Positions 1 through 9,233 of a stretch of DNA of 64,000 nucleotides are shown piece after piece (the stretch's first letter is position 1; each line of letters opens with the position of its first letter). The DNA is taken from contig NZ_CP016474.1 in NCBI RefSeq assembly GCF_001693255.1, positions 186,001 to 250,000 of the forward strand, in the 5' to 3' direction. Both the position numbers and the translations under genes were made by a program. The stretch is from Picosynechococcus sp. PCC 7003. Lineage in GTDB: Bacteria; Cyanobacteriota; Cyanobacteriia; Cyanobacteriales; MRBY01. The notes beneath the pieces were generated by a model, which saw nothing but the letters and a program-made list of their open reading frames with translations, was not told the origin of the DNA and made no database searches.

Positions 1-1
1 T

Positions 2-1087
2 CCTTTCTATTTACTAATTGCCATTTGGGGCGGCGAGAAAAAGGGCTATGCTTCGACTAAATTTTTGATCTACACTGCCATTTCTGGACTCTGTGTGCTG
101 GCGGCATTTTTAGGGATTGTGTGGCTCAGTCAATCTTCTAATTTTGACTTTGAGAATTTAACCCTAGAAAATCTTGAATTTAATACCAAGGTAATCCTAC
201 TCACGATTTTATTAATTGGCTTTGGGATCAAAATTCCCCTCGTTCCCCTACATACCTGGCTGCCAGACGCCTATGTGGAAGCAAATCCAGCAGTAACAGT
301 TCTATTAGGCGGTGTTTTCGCCAAGTTAGGCACCTACGGTTTGGTGCGCTTCGGTTTGCAACTGTTCCCGGATGTCTGGTCTACGGTTTCCCCTGCCCTC
401 GCGGTTATTGGTACGGTGAGTGTGATGTATGGTTCTCTCGCGGCGATCGCCCAACGGGATCTCAAGCGGATGGTGGCCTACAGTTCCATCGGTCACATGG
501 GCTATATCTTGGTTTCGACCGCAGCCGGGACAGAGTTAAGCTTGCTCGGTGCGGTGGCGCAAATGATTAGCCATAGTTTGATTTTGGCGCTGTTGTTCCA
601 CCTCGTTGGCATTATCGAGCGCAAAGTTGGCACCCGGGATCTGGATGTGTTGAATGGCTTGATGAATCCGGTGCGTGGGTTGCCCCTCACCAGTAGCCTC
701 CTGATTTTGGCGGGGATGGCCAGTGCGGGAATTCCTGGCTTAGTCGGTTTCGTGGCAGAATTTCTCGTGTTCCAAGGCAGCTTTAGCCGTTTCCCGATTC
801 CGACGCTGTTCTGCATTATTGCGTCTGGTTTAACGGCGGTTTACTTCGTGATTTTGCTCAACCGCACCTGTTTTGGTCGCCTCGACAGTCACACCGCCTA
901 CTACCCCAAAGTTTTTGCCAGTGAAAAAATTCCGGCGATCGCCCTAACGGTTATTATCCTTTTCCTCGGCTTACAACCCGCCTGGCTCACCCGTTGGATT
1001 GAACCGACAACCAGTCAATTCATTGCTGCTATTCCCACGGTTCAGACCATTGCCTTAAACCCGGCTGAATTGTCGAAAGCACCCTAG
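2..1087 (+). CDS. ndhD3: NDH-1 subunit NdhD3 (C-terminal part, start outside window)
   Basis: This is the C-terminal part of a proton-pumping NDH-1 subunit of the NdhD/NuoM antiporter-like family. The frame is open from base 2 with NdhD-like sequence before the first possible start codon, so the gene begins upstream of the window. Many hydrophobic helices are visible, with the family motif around PLHTWLPDAYVEA and the conserved segment QRDLKRMVAYSSIGHMG. The following genes are cupA and cupS, which identifies this copy as ndhD3 of the inducible high-affinity CO2-uptake complex (NDH-1MS, thylakoid) rather than a respiratory ndhD. It probably belongs to an ndhF3-ndhD3-cupA-cupS operon, with 55 bases to cupA. 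The D3 assignment rests on context and the family assignment on sequence. Confidence 0.93.
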   Translation, partial: PFYLLIAIWGGEKKGYASTKFLIYTAISGLCVLAAFLGIVWLSQSSNFDFENLTLENLEFNTKVILLTILLIGFGIKIPLVPLHTWLPDAYVEANPAVTVLLGGVFAKLGTYGLVRFGLQLFPDVWSTVSPALAVIGTVSVMYGSLAAIAQRDLKRMVAYSSIGHMGYILVSTAAGTELSLLGAVAQMISHSLILALLFHLVGIIERKVGTRDLDVLNGLMNPVRGLPLTSSLLILAGMASAGIPGLVGFVAEFLVFQGSFSRFPIPTLFCIIASGLTAVYFVILLNRTCFGRLDSHTAYYPKVFASEKIPAIALTVIILFLGLQPAWLTRWIEPTTSQFIAAIPTVQTIALNPAELSKAP

Positions 1088-1142
1088 TAAATCGGCGTTT
1101 TTTGACCCATTCGTCCAGCATTTTCTTAAGGAACAAAGCACT

Positions 1143-2426
1143 ATGATCACCACGAAAATTCCCCCCTCAACCCATCCCCATGCCGATGTGATCCATCGCC
1201 TCGAAGCCGGGGGGTCGATGTTGCCCGACACTCCCGAAAATCTGATGCAAATTATCGGCATCTATAAAGCCTATGCCGTGCCGATGGATTTCTACTGGCG
1301 GGATCTTCTCTACATTGCCGAACAGGTCTTTCTTGAACCCTTCCGCTTCTTTAAATACTTCATTTCCGATGAATATTTAGAGCGGCAAAACCATTACGCG
1401 GGCGACCAAGCTGATCTCCGCATTTGGCGCGGCACCGGTTCGGCCCACCCGGAACTTTTGGAATTTATGAAAAAAGGGGAAACCTTCAAAGCCCCCAAAC
1501 TATTCCACCATCTTTTCCATGACCGGATTAACATGGAATTCGCCGAAGCCTGTATGCAGGCGATGTTGTGGCACGGGCGGGACATGGGTATGGGGCAGTT
1601 CGACGCTTACCTCGATTCCGACGAATACAAAGCCAACGCCGACCGCGCGATCAAAGCCTACTTCAAGAAAAATCCGGTCATGTTGGGTCTCTATAAACTC
1701 TTCCCCGATATGTTCCTGGAGCAGGTGCGCGAACTCTCCTACTACGCTAACCTCGGCCTTTTTTGGGAGGTGATGGCGCCCGTCTTCTTTGAAATGTCTG
1801 ATATCTACGATGAAGGCGGATTTAAAGGCGTACCCGATGCGATGAATTTCTTGGTGAATGGGATTTTTGCGATCGCCGGCCGACCCATTTACCACCACGT
1901 CTATATCGACGGCGAATGTTTTGAAATTATTCCCAAATCCAAAGGGTTTACCTGGCTCTATGAAGCCGCTTTACCCTACGTCGAAGCCGTGTTTTATCGC
2001 ACCGCCCCTTTCCGGGGCACCAAATCCTACAATGCCCAGGCCCATGAAGTGCCCGACGCACAAAAGGATTTCCATTACGGCATTCTGTACGCGGATGTGT
2101 TTCCCGTAGGGACGGCCGGAATTCCGCCGACATTGCTCATGGATGATATGTATCACTTCCTGCCCCAATATCTGAAGGATTACTACAAAGAACACTGCCG
2201 GGGCGAGGATGATGAACTGATTCAATTGGGGATTACGTTCCAACGGTCGATGTATAACGTCACCTCTGCGGTGATTCAAGCCTTACGGACGGCATTGTTG
2301 TATCCCCTTGATGATCCCAATCCGAAACATTTACAGAAAAACCGCGAATTTTTTGAAGCCCAAATGGATCGGTTTCTCCGGCCAGAAGCCCGCTTACGGG
2401 ACATTCAAAACGCAGAATATCGTTAA
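1143..2426 (+). CDS. cupA: CO2 hydration protein CupA (ChpY)
   Basis: This 427-residue protein matches CupA/ChpY, the subunit that couples CO2 hydration to the NDH-1MS complex on the cytoplasmic face of the thylakoid membrane. Recognition rests on the characteristic soluble sequence rich in aromatic and acidic residues (for example YKAYAVPMDFYWRDLLYIAEQ near residues 42-62), on the full expected length and on its place directly after ndhD3 and before cupS. Conserved His and Cys residues such as those in HHLFHDR and EHCRGEDDE are candidates for metal binding, but I cannot assign an active site. Expression is expected to be induced by low inorganic carbon, as in related cyanobacteria. No regulator site is visible because the operon start lies outside the window. 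Confidence 0.93.
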   Translation: MITTKIPPSTHPHADVIHRLEAGGSMLPDTPENLMQIIGIYKAYAVPMDFYWRDLLYIAEQVFLEPFRFFKYFISDEYLERQNHYAGDQADLRIWRGTGSAHPELLEFMKKGETFKAPKLFHHLFHDRINMEFAEACMQAMLWHGRDMGMGQFDAYLDSDEYKANADRAIKAYFKKNPVMLGLYKLFPDMFLEQVRELSYYANLGLFWEVMAPVFFEMSDIYDEGGFKGVPDAMNFLVNGIFAIAGRPIYHHVYIDGECFEIIPKSKGFTWLYEAALPYVEAVFYRTAPFRGTKSYNAQAHEVPDAQKDFHYGILYADVFPVGTAGIPPTLLMDDMYHFLPQYLKDYYKEHCRGEDDELIQLGITFQRSMYNVTSAVIQALRTALLYPLDDPNPKHLQKNREFFEAQMDRFLRPEARLRDIQNAEYR

Positions 2427-2469
2427 TCTATTTGAAATTTCTTTTATTCATTCAATCGGAGCTTAAGTA

Positions 2470-2871
2470 ATGGCAAGTATTGTGGATATTGCGGTTAATA
2501 ATGAGGGTTTTTCGACCCTCGTTGCTGCTGTACAAGCCGCAGGTTTAGTGGAAACCTTAGCCGGAGAAGGGGACTTTACGGTGTTTGCGCCCAATGATGA
2601 TGCGTTTGCGAAGCTACCGCCCGGCACGGTGCAAACCCTGGTGCAAAATCCGCCCCAGTTAGCGCGCATTCTCACTTACCATGTCGCTGCGGGACGATTG
2701 ACCAAGGACGATTTAATCAAACTTGGGGAAGTAAAATCCATCGAAGGTTCTCCCATTCCAATTAATGGCGAGGATAATTTTGAGGTCAAAAATGCGACGG
2801 TTTTAGCGGCGGATATCGAAGCTGACAACGGCATTATTCATGTGATTGATAATGTCATTTTGATGGGCTGA
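2470..2871 (+). CDS. cupS: Fasciclin-domain protein CupS
   Basis: This 133-residue protein consists of one fasciclin (FAS1) domain. Both FAS1 signature blocks are present: [15 protein letters not shown] near residues 37-51 and the C-terminal block with [12 protein letters not shown] near residues 119-130. There is no signal peptide, so the protein should be cytoplasmic. Following ndhD3 and cupA it corresponds to CupS, the small subunit of the NDH-1MS CO2-uptake complex. The start codon at 2470 follows the cupA stop by about 43 bases and a GGAGC ribosome-binding site lies just upstream. A strong terminator hairpin directly downstream marks it as the last gene of the operon. Confidence 0.9.
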   Translation: MASIVDIAVNNEGFSTLVAAVQAAGLVETLAGEGDFTVFAPNDDAFAKLPPGTVQTLVQNPPQLARILTYHVAAGRLTKDDLIKLGEVKSIEGSPIPINGEDNFEVKNATVLAADIEADNGIIHVIDNVILMG

Positions 2872-2894
2872 TTTTTGTCTCATTATTCCCAACA

Positions 2895-2931
2895 GTAGAG
2901 GTTTCCCATGGGAAACCCCTACAAATTTTTT
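2895..2931 (+). terminator. Rho-independent terminator after cupS
   Basis: A nearly perfect stem (GGTTTCCCATGGGAAACC core, extended by GTAG/CTAC) is followed by a run of six T. It lies 23 bases after the cupS stop codon and ends the ndhD3-cupA-cupS unit. There is no matching A-run on the other side, so it probably does not serve the convergent gene. Confidence 0.9.
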
Positions 2932-2947
2932 GCTTGAATTGAACAAT

Positions 2948-3763
2948 CTATGGCGTGGTAATTGCAGCCAATTTCTCTTCGTATTGTTGCAGGTCTAACG
3001 CCCCAGAGAAGGTTTCAAATTTCCCAGTTTCGGTCGAAGCTAAAACAAAGAAGGGAGTGCCATTGAGACCAAGCTGTTGAGCCAGTTCTAAATCTTTTTG
3101 GATGGCAGGTTGGGCATTTTGGCGATCGCCTTCAAACTTTGCCATATCTAAGCCCAGATTTTCCGCAATTTCTTGGTAAAGTTCCTCCCCAAGGCGGTCT
3201 TGATTCTCAAAAAGCTGATCATGGTATTCCCAGAATTTCCCCTGTTGTTGGGCCGCCCAGGATGCCTCTGCTGCGGCGATCGCTTGGGGATGAATTTGGG
3301 CGAGGGGTAGATGCTTATAAGCGAGGGTGACCGTATCGCTATTTTGGGCCATGAATGTTTTTAAGGTGTCGTGGGCGCGGGCACAGAACGGACATTCAAA
3401 GTCAGAAAACTCGATCAGCACCACTTTTAAATCCTCAGCACCCAAGGTCGGCGCATCACCGATTACCGTCTGTGGCTCCGTCAAGACCTGCTGTTTAAAA
3501 TCCTCAGCCGCCTTTTGTTGTTCTTCCTGTTGGGCCTGTTGCTGGGAGAGTTGGTAGTTTTGTACCGCATCAATCAATACTTGCGGGTTATCCCGAATCA
3601 CTTGGAGGATTTGCGCTTCTAGTTCCGGATCGACATTGACATCCGCCTGGGCTGTCTCTTGATCACCATTGCAACCCCAAAGACTTAAACCAAGGCAAAG
3701 GGCAGAAAAAAGGGCAAGCATTTTTCGGGAAAAACCTTGCCGCACAGATAACGAAAGAATCAT
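2948..3763 (-). CDS. DsbA-like thioredoxin-fold lipoprotein
   Basis: The 271-residue product starts with a hydrophobic signal ending in LSLWGC, a plausible lipobox with the lipidated Cys at about residue 31. A Gln-rich, probably helical linker follows, then a DsbA-type thioredoxin domain. The active-site motif is CPFC at residues 124-127 inside EFSDFECPFCARAH. The cis-Pro region is visible as NGTPFFVLA near residue 232. This fits a membrane-anchored thiol oxidase or isomerase acting on the periplasmic side. The gene stands alone and converges on cupS. An alternative start at residue 15 would keep the signal peptide. The fold is clear, but the substrate cannot be inferred. Confidence 0.85.
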   Translation of the reverse strand: MILSLSVRQGFSRKMLALFSALCLGLSLWGCNGDQETAQADVNVDPELEAQILQVIRDNPQVLIDAVQNYQLSQQQAQQEEQQKAAEDFKQQVLTEPQTVIGDAPTLGAEDLKVVLIEFSDFECPFCARAHDTLKTFMAQNSDTVTLAYKHLPLAQIHPQAIAAAEASWAAQQQGKFWEYHDQLFENQDRLGEELYQEIAENLGLDMAKFEGDRQNAQPAIQKDLELAQQLGLNGTPFFVLASTETGKFETFSGALDLQQYEEKLAAITTP

Positions 3764-3797
3764 TAGATCTTCAATGAAAATTGCGCTTCTAGTCTAG

Positions 3798-4946
3798 CTA
3801 AAAGAGAACCTGTTTTAGGGCAGCCAACAGGAGTGTGACATTTTCCTTGCGGGCGTTATAACCCATCAAGCCAACGCGCCAAACCTTACCCGCCAGATCA
3901 CCGAGACCACCAGCGATTTCGATGTTGTACTCCTTCATCAACTGGGCAGCGACGGCGACACCATCAACTCCATCGGGAATGCGTACCGTGGTGAGGGTCG
4001 GCAGACGAATTTCACGATCCACGTGGCACTGGAGCCCCATATCTTCGAGGCCAGCCCAGAGGAGATCTGCTGCGTCCTGGTGCCGTTGCCAACGGGCTTC
4101 TAAGCCTTCCTCGGCGACGAGCATTAAGGCCTCCCGGAGCGCATAGTTCATATTCACCGGGGCCGTATGGTGATAAACCCGTTTGCCGGTACCCCAATAT
4201 TTGCTGACCATGGACATATCCAAATACCAGTTTTTCACCGGCGTTTTGCGATTGGTGAGAATATCCAAAGCTCTGGGGCTGAGGGTCAGGGGGCCAAGGC
4301 CAGGGGGGCAAGCAAGGGCTTTTTGAGTGCCGCTGTAGGCCAGATCAACGCCCCATTCATCGAGGAATAAGGGCACACCGCTTAAGCTGGTGACGGTATC
4401 GATCAAGAGCATGGTGCCGTGCTTTTCACAGACTTCCTTTACGCCTTCGAGGGGTTGTCTCGCGCCTGTGGAGGTTTCGGCGTGGACGAGGGCCAGAATT
4501 TTGGGTTCGTGTTGGGCGACGGCGGCAGAGATTTCCTCTAGGGTGAAAGCGTTACCCCAAGCGGTGGAAAAAGTATGCACCTCGGCGTCGTAGCGGCTAG
4601 CCATATCCACGAGGCGATGGCCGAAGTAACCATTGATGCCGATCAGGACTTTGTCGCCGGGTTCGACCATGTTGGCGAGGGTGGCTTCCATGGCGGCACT
4701 GCCAGTACCACTAACGGAAATTGTAAAGGGGTTTGCCGTCTGCCAGGTATAGCGGAGGAGATCCTTCACATCCTCCATAATTTCGAGGTATTTGGGATCG
4801 AGGTGACCGATGGGGGGCATCGCCAGGGCGGCTAAAACCCTGGGGTGGGCATTGGAGGGGCCAGGGCCAAGGAGCAGTCGGGGCGGTAGATCGAGTTGTT
4901 TTGCGGGTTTACGGTAGGTCTCTTGGATGGTGGGGCGATCGCTCAT
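3798..4946 (-). CDS. Class V aminotransferase (alanine/serine-glyoxylate type)
   Basis: This 382-residue PLP enzyme belongs to the alanine-glyoxylate/serine-glyoxylate aminotransferase group (class V). Visible markers are LLLGPGPSNAHPRV near the N-terminus, the phosphate-binding SGTGSAAMEA near residues 79-88, LLIDTVTSLSG with the PLP-pairing Asp near 183, and the Schiff-base lysine at about residue 209 in YSGTQKALACPPGL. In cyanobacteria the family takes part in photorespiratory glyoxylate-to-glycine conversion. A homologue was once called the soluble hydrogenase 42 kDa subunit, and I see no basis for a hydrogenase role here. The protein is full length with no signal peptide. The gene lies 34 bases upstream of (and in the same direction as) the DsbA-like gene. 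Confidence 0.9.
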   Translation of the reverse strand: MSDRPTIQETYRKPAKQLDLPPRLLLGPGPSNAHPRVLAALAMPPIGHLDPKYLEIMEDVKDLLRYTWQTANPFTISVSGTGSAAMEATLANMVEPGDKVLIGINGYFGHRLVDMASRYDAEVHTFSTAWGNAFTLEEISAAVAQHEPKILALVHAETSTGARQPLEGVKEVCEKHGTMLLIDTVTSLSGVPLFLDEWGVDLAYSGTQKALACPPGLGPLTLSPRALDILTNRKTPVKNWYLDMSMVSKYWGTGKRVYHHTAPVNMNYALREALMLVAEEGLEARWQRHQDAADLLWAGLEDMGLQCHVDREIRLPTLTTVRIPDGVDGVAVAAQLMKEYNIEIAGGLGDLAGKVWRVGLMGYNARKENVTLLLAALKQVLF

Positions 4947-5050
4947 GGATAATTAAGCTCTAAGGACTGTATTTAATCAGATTTTTATCAGGTTCAATTT
5001 TCCCATATTGTCGGGGCCATCCAGCGAGGGGAGCCTAATTTTTAAGGAAC

Positions 5051-7696
5051 TTAAACTTTAAAAATATTTAATTGTTCCGACACCCTTTGGGGATCTTCTG
5101 GCGTGGTAGTGGTTATTTTCTTGGGGATGCCTTTGCGTAGACCGACGGCAATTTTACTGTGCTTTTCGATTTGGGTCATGACTTGCTTGGCGCGCTGGAT
5201 CACACTCTTGGGTAAACCAGCTAAACGACCAGCTTCAATCCCGTAGGAACGGTCCGCACCACCGGGTCTGACTTGATGTAAAAAGATGATTTCTTCGGGC
5301 ATTTCTTGAACCGTCACTTGATAATTAGCGACATTTTCTAACAATGAAGCTAATTCATTTAATTCGTGATAGTGGGTGGCAAAAATTGTTTTTGCTTTGA
5401 TTTCTGTAGCGAGATATTCTGATACCGACCAGGCGATGGAAAGCCCGTCAAATGTGGCGGTTCCCCGGCCAATTTCATCGATTAAAACGAGGGATTTTTC
5501 AGTGGCATGGTTCAAGATATTGGCGGTTTCATTCATTTCCACCATAAAAGTCGATTGGCCCGTAGCCAGATCATCGACAGCGCCGACCCGGGTAAAAATG
5601 CGATCACAAATAGGAATCACGGCAGTTTGGGCGGGGACAAAGCTGCCGACCTGGGCCATCAGTTGAATGAGGCCCGTTTGCCGCAGGTAACAACTTTTGC
5701 CGCTGGCGTTGGGGCCGGTAAGAATAATTAAATCGGGATAGGAATTTTGGGTGCGACCGAGGTAGGTGGAGTTGGGCACAAACAGACCCATCCCCAGGGA
5801 TTTTTCCACAACAGGGTGGCGACCCGCTTCGATTTCTAGGGTTTTCTCGGTGGTAATTTCGGGACGGCAATAGCCTTGGTAGACAGCGGTTTCCGCGAAG
5901 CTCGTCAGGACATCCAGGGCGGCGATCGCCTTGGCAGTAGTGCGAATTTGGTCGGTATGTTCGGCCACCTTGGCGCGGAGGGTGGTAAAGATTTCGTATT
6001 CCAGGCTGCAAATGTCGTCCTTGGCGGTGAGGATACGGCTTTCTCGTTCCTTTAGCTCCGGCGTGATGTAGCGTTCTTCGTTGGCGAGGGTTTGTTTGCG
6101 CAGGTATTCGTCGGGGGCTTTGTCCGCCTGGGAGCGAGGCAAACTAATGTAGTAGCCGAAGGTCTTGTTATAACCCACCTTGAGCTTACTCACCCCGGTG
6201 CGTTCCCGTTCAGTAACTTCCAAATTCGCTAGCCATTCCCGGTCTTCTACCTGGGAGCGCCGCAGAAAATCGAGGTTTTCGTCCATCCCATCCCGGATTA
6301 AACCTCCTTCCTTTATATGAATCGGCGGCGAATCCACCAGATATTGCAAAACGTGTTTGCCTAGGGCTTCCAATTCTGGCGGGAATTTCTTCACGGCCTG
6401 GAGGTAAGGCGATCGCCCCTCGGCGGCCAATTCTGCAAGGTAAGTTAATTTCGTTAAGGATTCCGCTAAAGCGTATAAATCGCGGGCATTGGCACTACCG
6501 GAGCCAATTCTCCCGGCGATGCGCTCTAAATCGTAGATTTGCTTCAGGAGTTGTCGGATATCTTGGCGGAGGTTTGTATTTTCTACCAGTTCCGCCACGG
6601 AATCTAACCGTTTGGCGATCGCCTTAGGATCGAGCAAAGGTTGCAGCAACCAACGGCGCAGGGCGCGGCCTCCCATATTCGTACAGGTCACATCCAGCGC
6701 CCAGAGTAGAGAACCGTAAAAGCTCCCATCCCGCACCGTTTGGGTAATTTCCAGGTTTCGTCTCGTCTGGTGATCCAGTTGTAAAAAGGCGTCGATGCTG
6801 TAGGTTTTTAGGCTTTCAAAGGGGACTTTGTAGGCCTGCTGGGTTTCCTCCACATAGGCCAAGAGTCCCCCCGCCGCCCGCACCGCTAAGGGTAAATGTT
6901 CACAGCCGACCCCCTCCAGGGAACGCCATTGGAAGGTCATCAAGAGCTTGGGTTTCGCCTCGTTGAGGTCAAATTCCCTGGGCGATCGCAACGCATAGCA
7001 AAACTCCGATGGCAGACATTCGGGCAGGTGGGTTTGTAATAATTTTTGGCGATCGCCGGGGCGCATCAAACGGTTTAAATCCGGTGCGTCAGTGGGATAG
7101 AGCACTTCCGAAGGTTGCAAACGCAGGAGTTCCAGGTTCAAGGCCGCTAAATCCTGGGCTTGGGTCGTACAAAATTCCCCGGTGGAGATGTCCGCATAGG
7201 CCAAACCCCAATGGTTACCAGCGATCACCACCGCTGCGAGGTAATTATTTTGCCGCGCCCGCAACATCCCGTCATCGGTGAGGGTGCCGGGGGTGAGAAC
7301 CTTTTGCACTTCCCGTCGCACCATTCGTTTTTCCGCGTGGGCGGTGGCGGCGTCTTCTACTTGGTCACAAATGACGACCCCATAGCCTTTTTCTAAAAGC
7401 TGGGTGCTGTAACGTTCCAGGGCATGGTGGGGCACCCCTGTCATCGGCACGCGGCCAATGCCTTTACCGGATTCTTTACTGGTGCAGACCAACTCTAATT
7501 CACGGGAAACGGTGATCGCATCCATAAAAAAGCACTCGAAAAAGTCCCCCACCCGGTAGAGCAAAATATTGTTGGGATACTTATCCTTAAGATCTGCATA
7601 GTGCTGCATCATCGGTGTGAGAAGTTCCCGATTGAGCTGGCGATAATCTGCGTTGGGAATTTCTTCGGCGCTGGGGTTACGGTTGGCAGCAGGCAT
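5051..7696 (-). CDS. mutS: DNA mismatch repair protein MutS
   Basis: The 881-residue protein is a full-length MutS1. The mismatch-reading motif appears as GDFFECFF in the N-terminal domain (the usual Phe-X-Glu is F-F-E here). The connector, lever and clamp domains follow. The C-terminal ABC-type ATPase has Walker [10 protein letters not shown] near residue 660 and the Walker B/signature region STFMVEMNE...[16 protein letters not shown]. The helix-turn-helix dimerisation region follows at the C-terminus. It recognises base mismatches in DNA. Cyanobacteria generally lack a MutH-type strand discriminator, so how the new strand is identified is open. No mutL is visible in the window. Confidence 0.96.
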   Translation of the reverse strand: MPAANRNPSAEEIPNADYRQLNRELLTPMMQHYADLKDKYPNNILLYRVGDFFECFFMDAITVSRELELVCTSKESGKGIGRVPMTGVPHHALERYSTQLLEKGYGVVICDQVEDAATAHAEKRMVRREVQKVLTPGTLTDDGMLRARQNNYLAAVVIAGNHWGLAYADISTGEFCTTQAQDLAALNLELLRLQPSEVLYPTDAPDLNRLMRPGDRQKLLQTHLPECLPSEFCYALRSPREFDLNEAKPKLLMTFQWRSLEGVGCEHLPLAVRAAGGLLAYVEETQQAYKVPFESLKTYSIDAFLQLDHQTRRNLEITQTVRDGSFYGSLLWALDVTCTNMGGRALRRWLLQPLLDPKAIAKRLDSVAELVENTNLRQDIRQLLKQIYDLERIAGRIGSGSANARDLYALAESLTKLTYLAELAAEGRSPYLQAVKKFPPELEALGKHVLQYLVDSPPIHIKEGGLIRDGMDENLDFLRRSQVEDREWLANLEVTERERTGVSKLKVGYNKTFGYYISLPRSQADKAPDEYLRKQTLANEERYITPELKERESRILTAKDDICSLEYEIFTTLRAKVAEHTDQIRTTAKAIAALDVLTSFAETAVYQGYCRPEITTEKTLEIEAGRHPVVEKSLGMGLFVPNSTYLGRTQNSYPDLIILTGPNASGKSCYLRQTGLIQLMAQVGSFVPAQTAVIPICDRIFTRVGAVDDLATGQSTFMVEMNETANILNHATEKSLVLIDEIGRGTATFDGLSIAWSVSEYLATEIKAKTIFATHYHELNELASLLENVANYQVTVQEMPEEIIFLHQVRPGGADRSYGIEAGRLAGLPKSVIQRAKQVMTQIEKHSKIAVGLRKGIPKKITTTTPEDPQRVSEQLNIFKV

Positions 7697-7802
7697 GAAA
7701 CTTGGCTTCAGTCACGGACAAGTATTCTATCTTAGCGGCGATCGCCTTTTTCCTCGGCGAGCCTTCTCAAAGATCACGGTAAAACAGCCTGGGCCATGGA
7801 TT

Positions 7803-8066
7803 TTAGGCAAGATATTCGGCTAATTTTTCTTCGAGTTTGGCGATCGCCATGCGGGGAGAGAAACGGGGTAGTTCCCTTTCTTTGTTATTTTCCAGCACAC
7901 ACAAAACCGGAATTTCATATTGGTAGCGCGCAAACCATTGGGGATTTGTCGTAATGTCGCGCATTTCGAGCTGGAACTGGACTTTAGTTACCTGGGCTAA
8001 CTTTTCTTCAAGACCTTCGCAGAGGTGGCAACCGGGCTTACTGTAAAAAATGATCTGCTTCACCAT
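7803..8066 (-). CDS. Glutaredoxin-family small thiol protein
   Basis: This 87-residue protein has a thioredoxin/glutaredoxin fold of the DUF836 type. The motif KPGCHLCEGLEEKL begins at about residue 10 and gives a CHLC redox centre. The cis-Pro strand is EIPVLCVLENN. There is no signal peptide, so it should act in the cytoplasm. It lies about 106 bases downstream of mutS in the same direction but is probably an independent gene. The substrate is unknown. The atypical CxxC (CHLC rather than CPYC) is usual for this subfamily. Confidence 0.8.
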   Translation of the reverse strand: MVKQIIFYSKPGCHLCEGLEEKLAQVTKVQFQLEMRDITTNPQWFARYQYEIPVLCVLENNKERELPRFSPRMAIAKLEEKLAEYLA

Positions 8067-8321
8067 GCTGTTTGCAACAAAAATGTTTAAGAATTAAGAA
8101 TATTTAAGAAGGATAAAGATCCAATGAGAAATGTAGAGAATTTCCAAGGTTATCCCATTATTTTCTCTGTCTGTCCTTGATAATTATTTCAGCATTTAAA
8201 GCGGATTGATAGCCTAAATCCAGATTGCATCAAATTGCATCATCAGGAAATTGCTGCTAAGTTACCGATTTTGTAGGGAATAGGGTAGCAAATTCAATCA
8301 AGAAGCATGGAGAACTAACAC

Positions 8322-8501
8322 ATGAATCCCCTATTAGAAACCATTGAACGTGTCTTTTCTTCGGGCACCCTAACCATGCAGGATGCCATGGTGATCAATC
8401 AATGGCTCTGGCAAACCCCCATGAACGACGCCCTGTACCAGGCTCTAGACAAACTCCTTCAAGGAATCGAAAGTGGTTATATTGCAGTACTCGGCACTTA
8501 A
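8322..8501 (+). CDS. Small hypothetical protein (59 residues)
   Basis: An ATG-started frame of 59 codons begins with MNPLLETIERVF and ends with YIAVLGT. A GGAG ribosome-binding site lies about 10 bases upstream (aagcatggagaactaacac). The product is a small helical protein with no membrane segment, Cys or known motif. It contains NQWLW, a short aromatic patch. Composition and codon use look native, and the good ribosome-binding site argues for a real gene. I do not recognise the family. The preceding 255 bases contain no other gene. Confidence 0.6.
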   Translation: MNPLLETIERVFSSGTLTMQDAMVINQWLWQTPMNDALYQALDKLLQGIESGYIAVLGT

Positions 8502-8601
8502 ACTTCAGTCGCATATTTGAACATCAGGCGATCGCCCCTAAATCTAAAAGGCAAAGATAAGGCCCCATCTAGGCAGCGATCTATCGTTCCCTCTGAATTT
8601 T

Positions 8602-9138
8602 TTAGAAAGTAGGTCGGGTGAATTCCCGGTTCACAAAGCCAATTTCTAAAAGTTGTTGGTAAGCTTTTTCGCCGAGGTCACTGGCAGGACTTTGGGAGCG
8701 GATCACTTGGATGAGGAGGGGCACTGCCAATTCTGGTTTTTCTTGCACACGGTGAACGAGGGCCAAACGGTAGGTTGCGGTGTCGCGCATTTCCCCGGCG
8801 GTGATCGCCGAACGGCGTTCTGCATCATACACAGCATTGTCTAAACCTTGGAAACTGTTAGCCAGGTCTAGGTGAAAATTAGAAAGCTGATTATAAACTT
8901 GGCGTGCTTCCTGGAGCTTGGCGACGGCCACTTCGTAATCTTTGGCAGAAATGGCGGCGATCGCCTCATCCATCACCTGGGAAGCCCCGGACATACTGAG
9001 GATGCTGCTCTGGAGGGGACGGAGTTCGCTGCTACTCCCTTGGACGGCCTCAGGCTGCGCCGAAACAGAGGGCATAATGGCCAAGGAACACCCCATTGCC
9101 AAACTAGCGAGTGGAATCAAACGGTCGATAAAATTCAT
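8602..9138 (-). CDS. Exported helical-repeat hypothetical protein
   Basis: I chose the start at 9138 because it gives a clean signal peptide (MNFIDRLIPLASLAMGC...SVSA, cleavage before QPEA). An upstream in-frame ATG at 9165 would add nine residues. The mature part, about 150 residues, is strongly helical with TPR-like spacing: DEAIAAISAKDYEVAVAKLQEARQVY, then TYRLALVHRVQEKPELAVPLLIQV. It is probably a periplasmic or lumenal scaffold of unknown partner. It is divergent from the pseudo-subtilase gene. I do not recognise a named family. Confidence 0.7.
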   Translation of the reverse strand: MNFIDRLIPLASLAMGCSLAIMPSVSAQPEAVQGSSSELRPLQSSILSMSGASQVMDEAIAAISAKDYEVAVAKLQEARQVYNQLSNFHLDLANSFQGLDNAVYDAERRSAITAGEMRDTATYRLALVHRVQEKPELAVPLLIQVIRSQSPASDLGEKAYQQLLEIGFVNREFTRPTF

Positions 9139-9233
9139 AATGTTCGTCAAGTCTTGTTTTGACACAGTAACAGTATTGATTATGTTGTATATCTTGATCC
9201 CACAATGGGAACAGACAAGGAGAGTTTAGGCCT

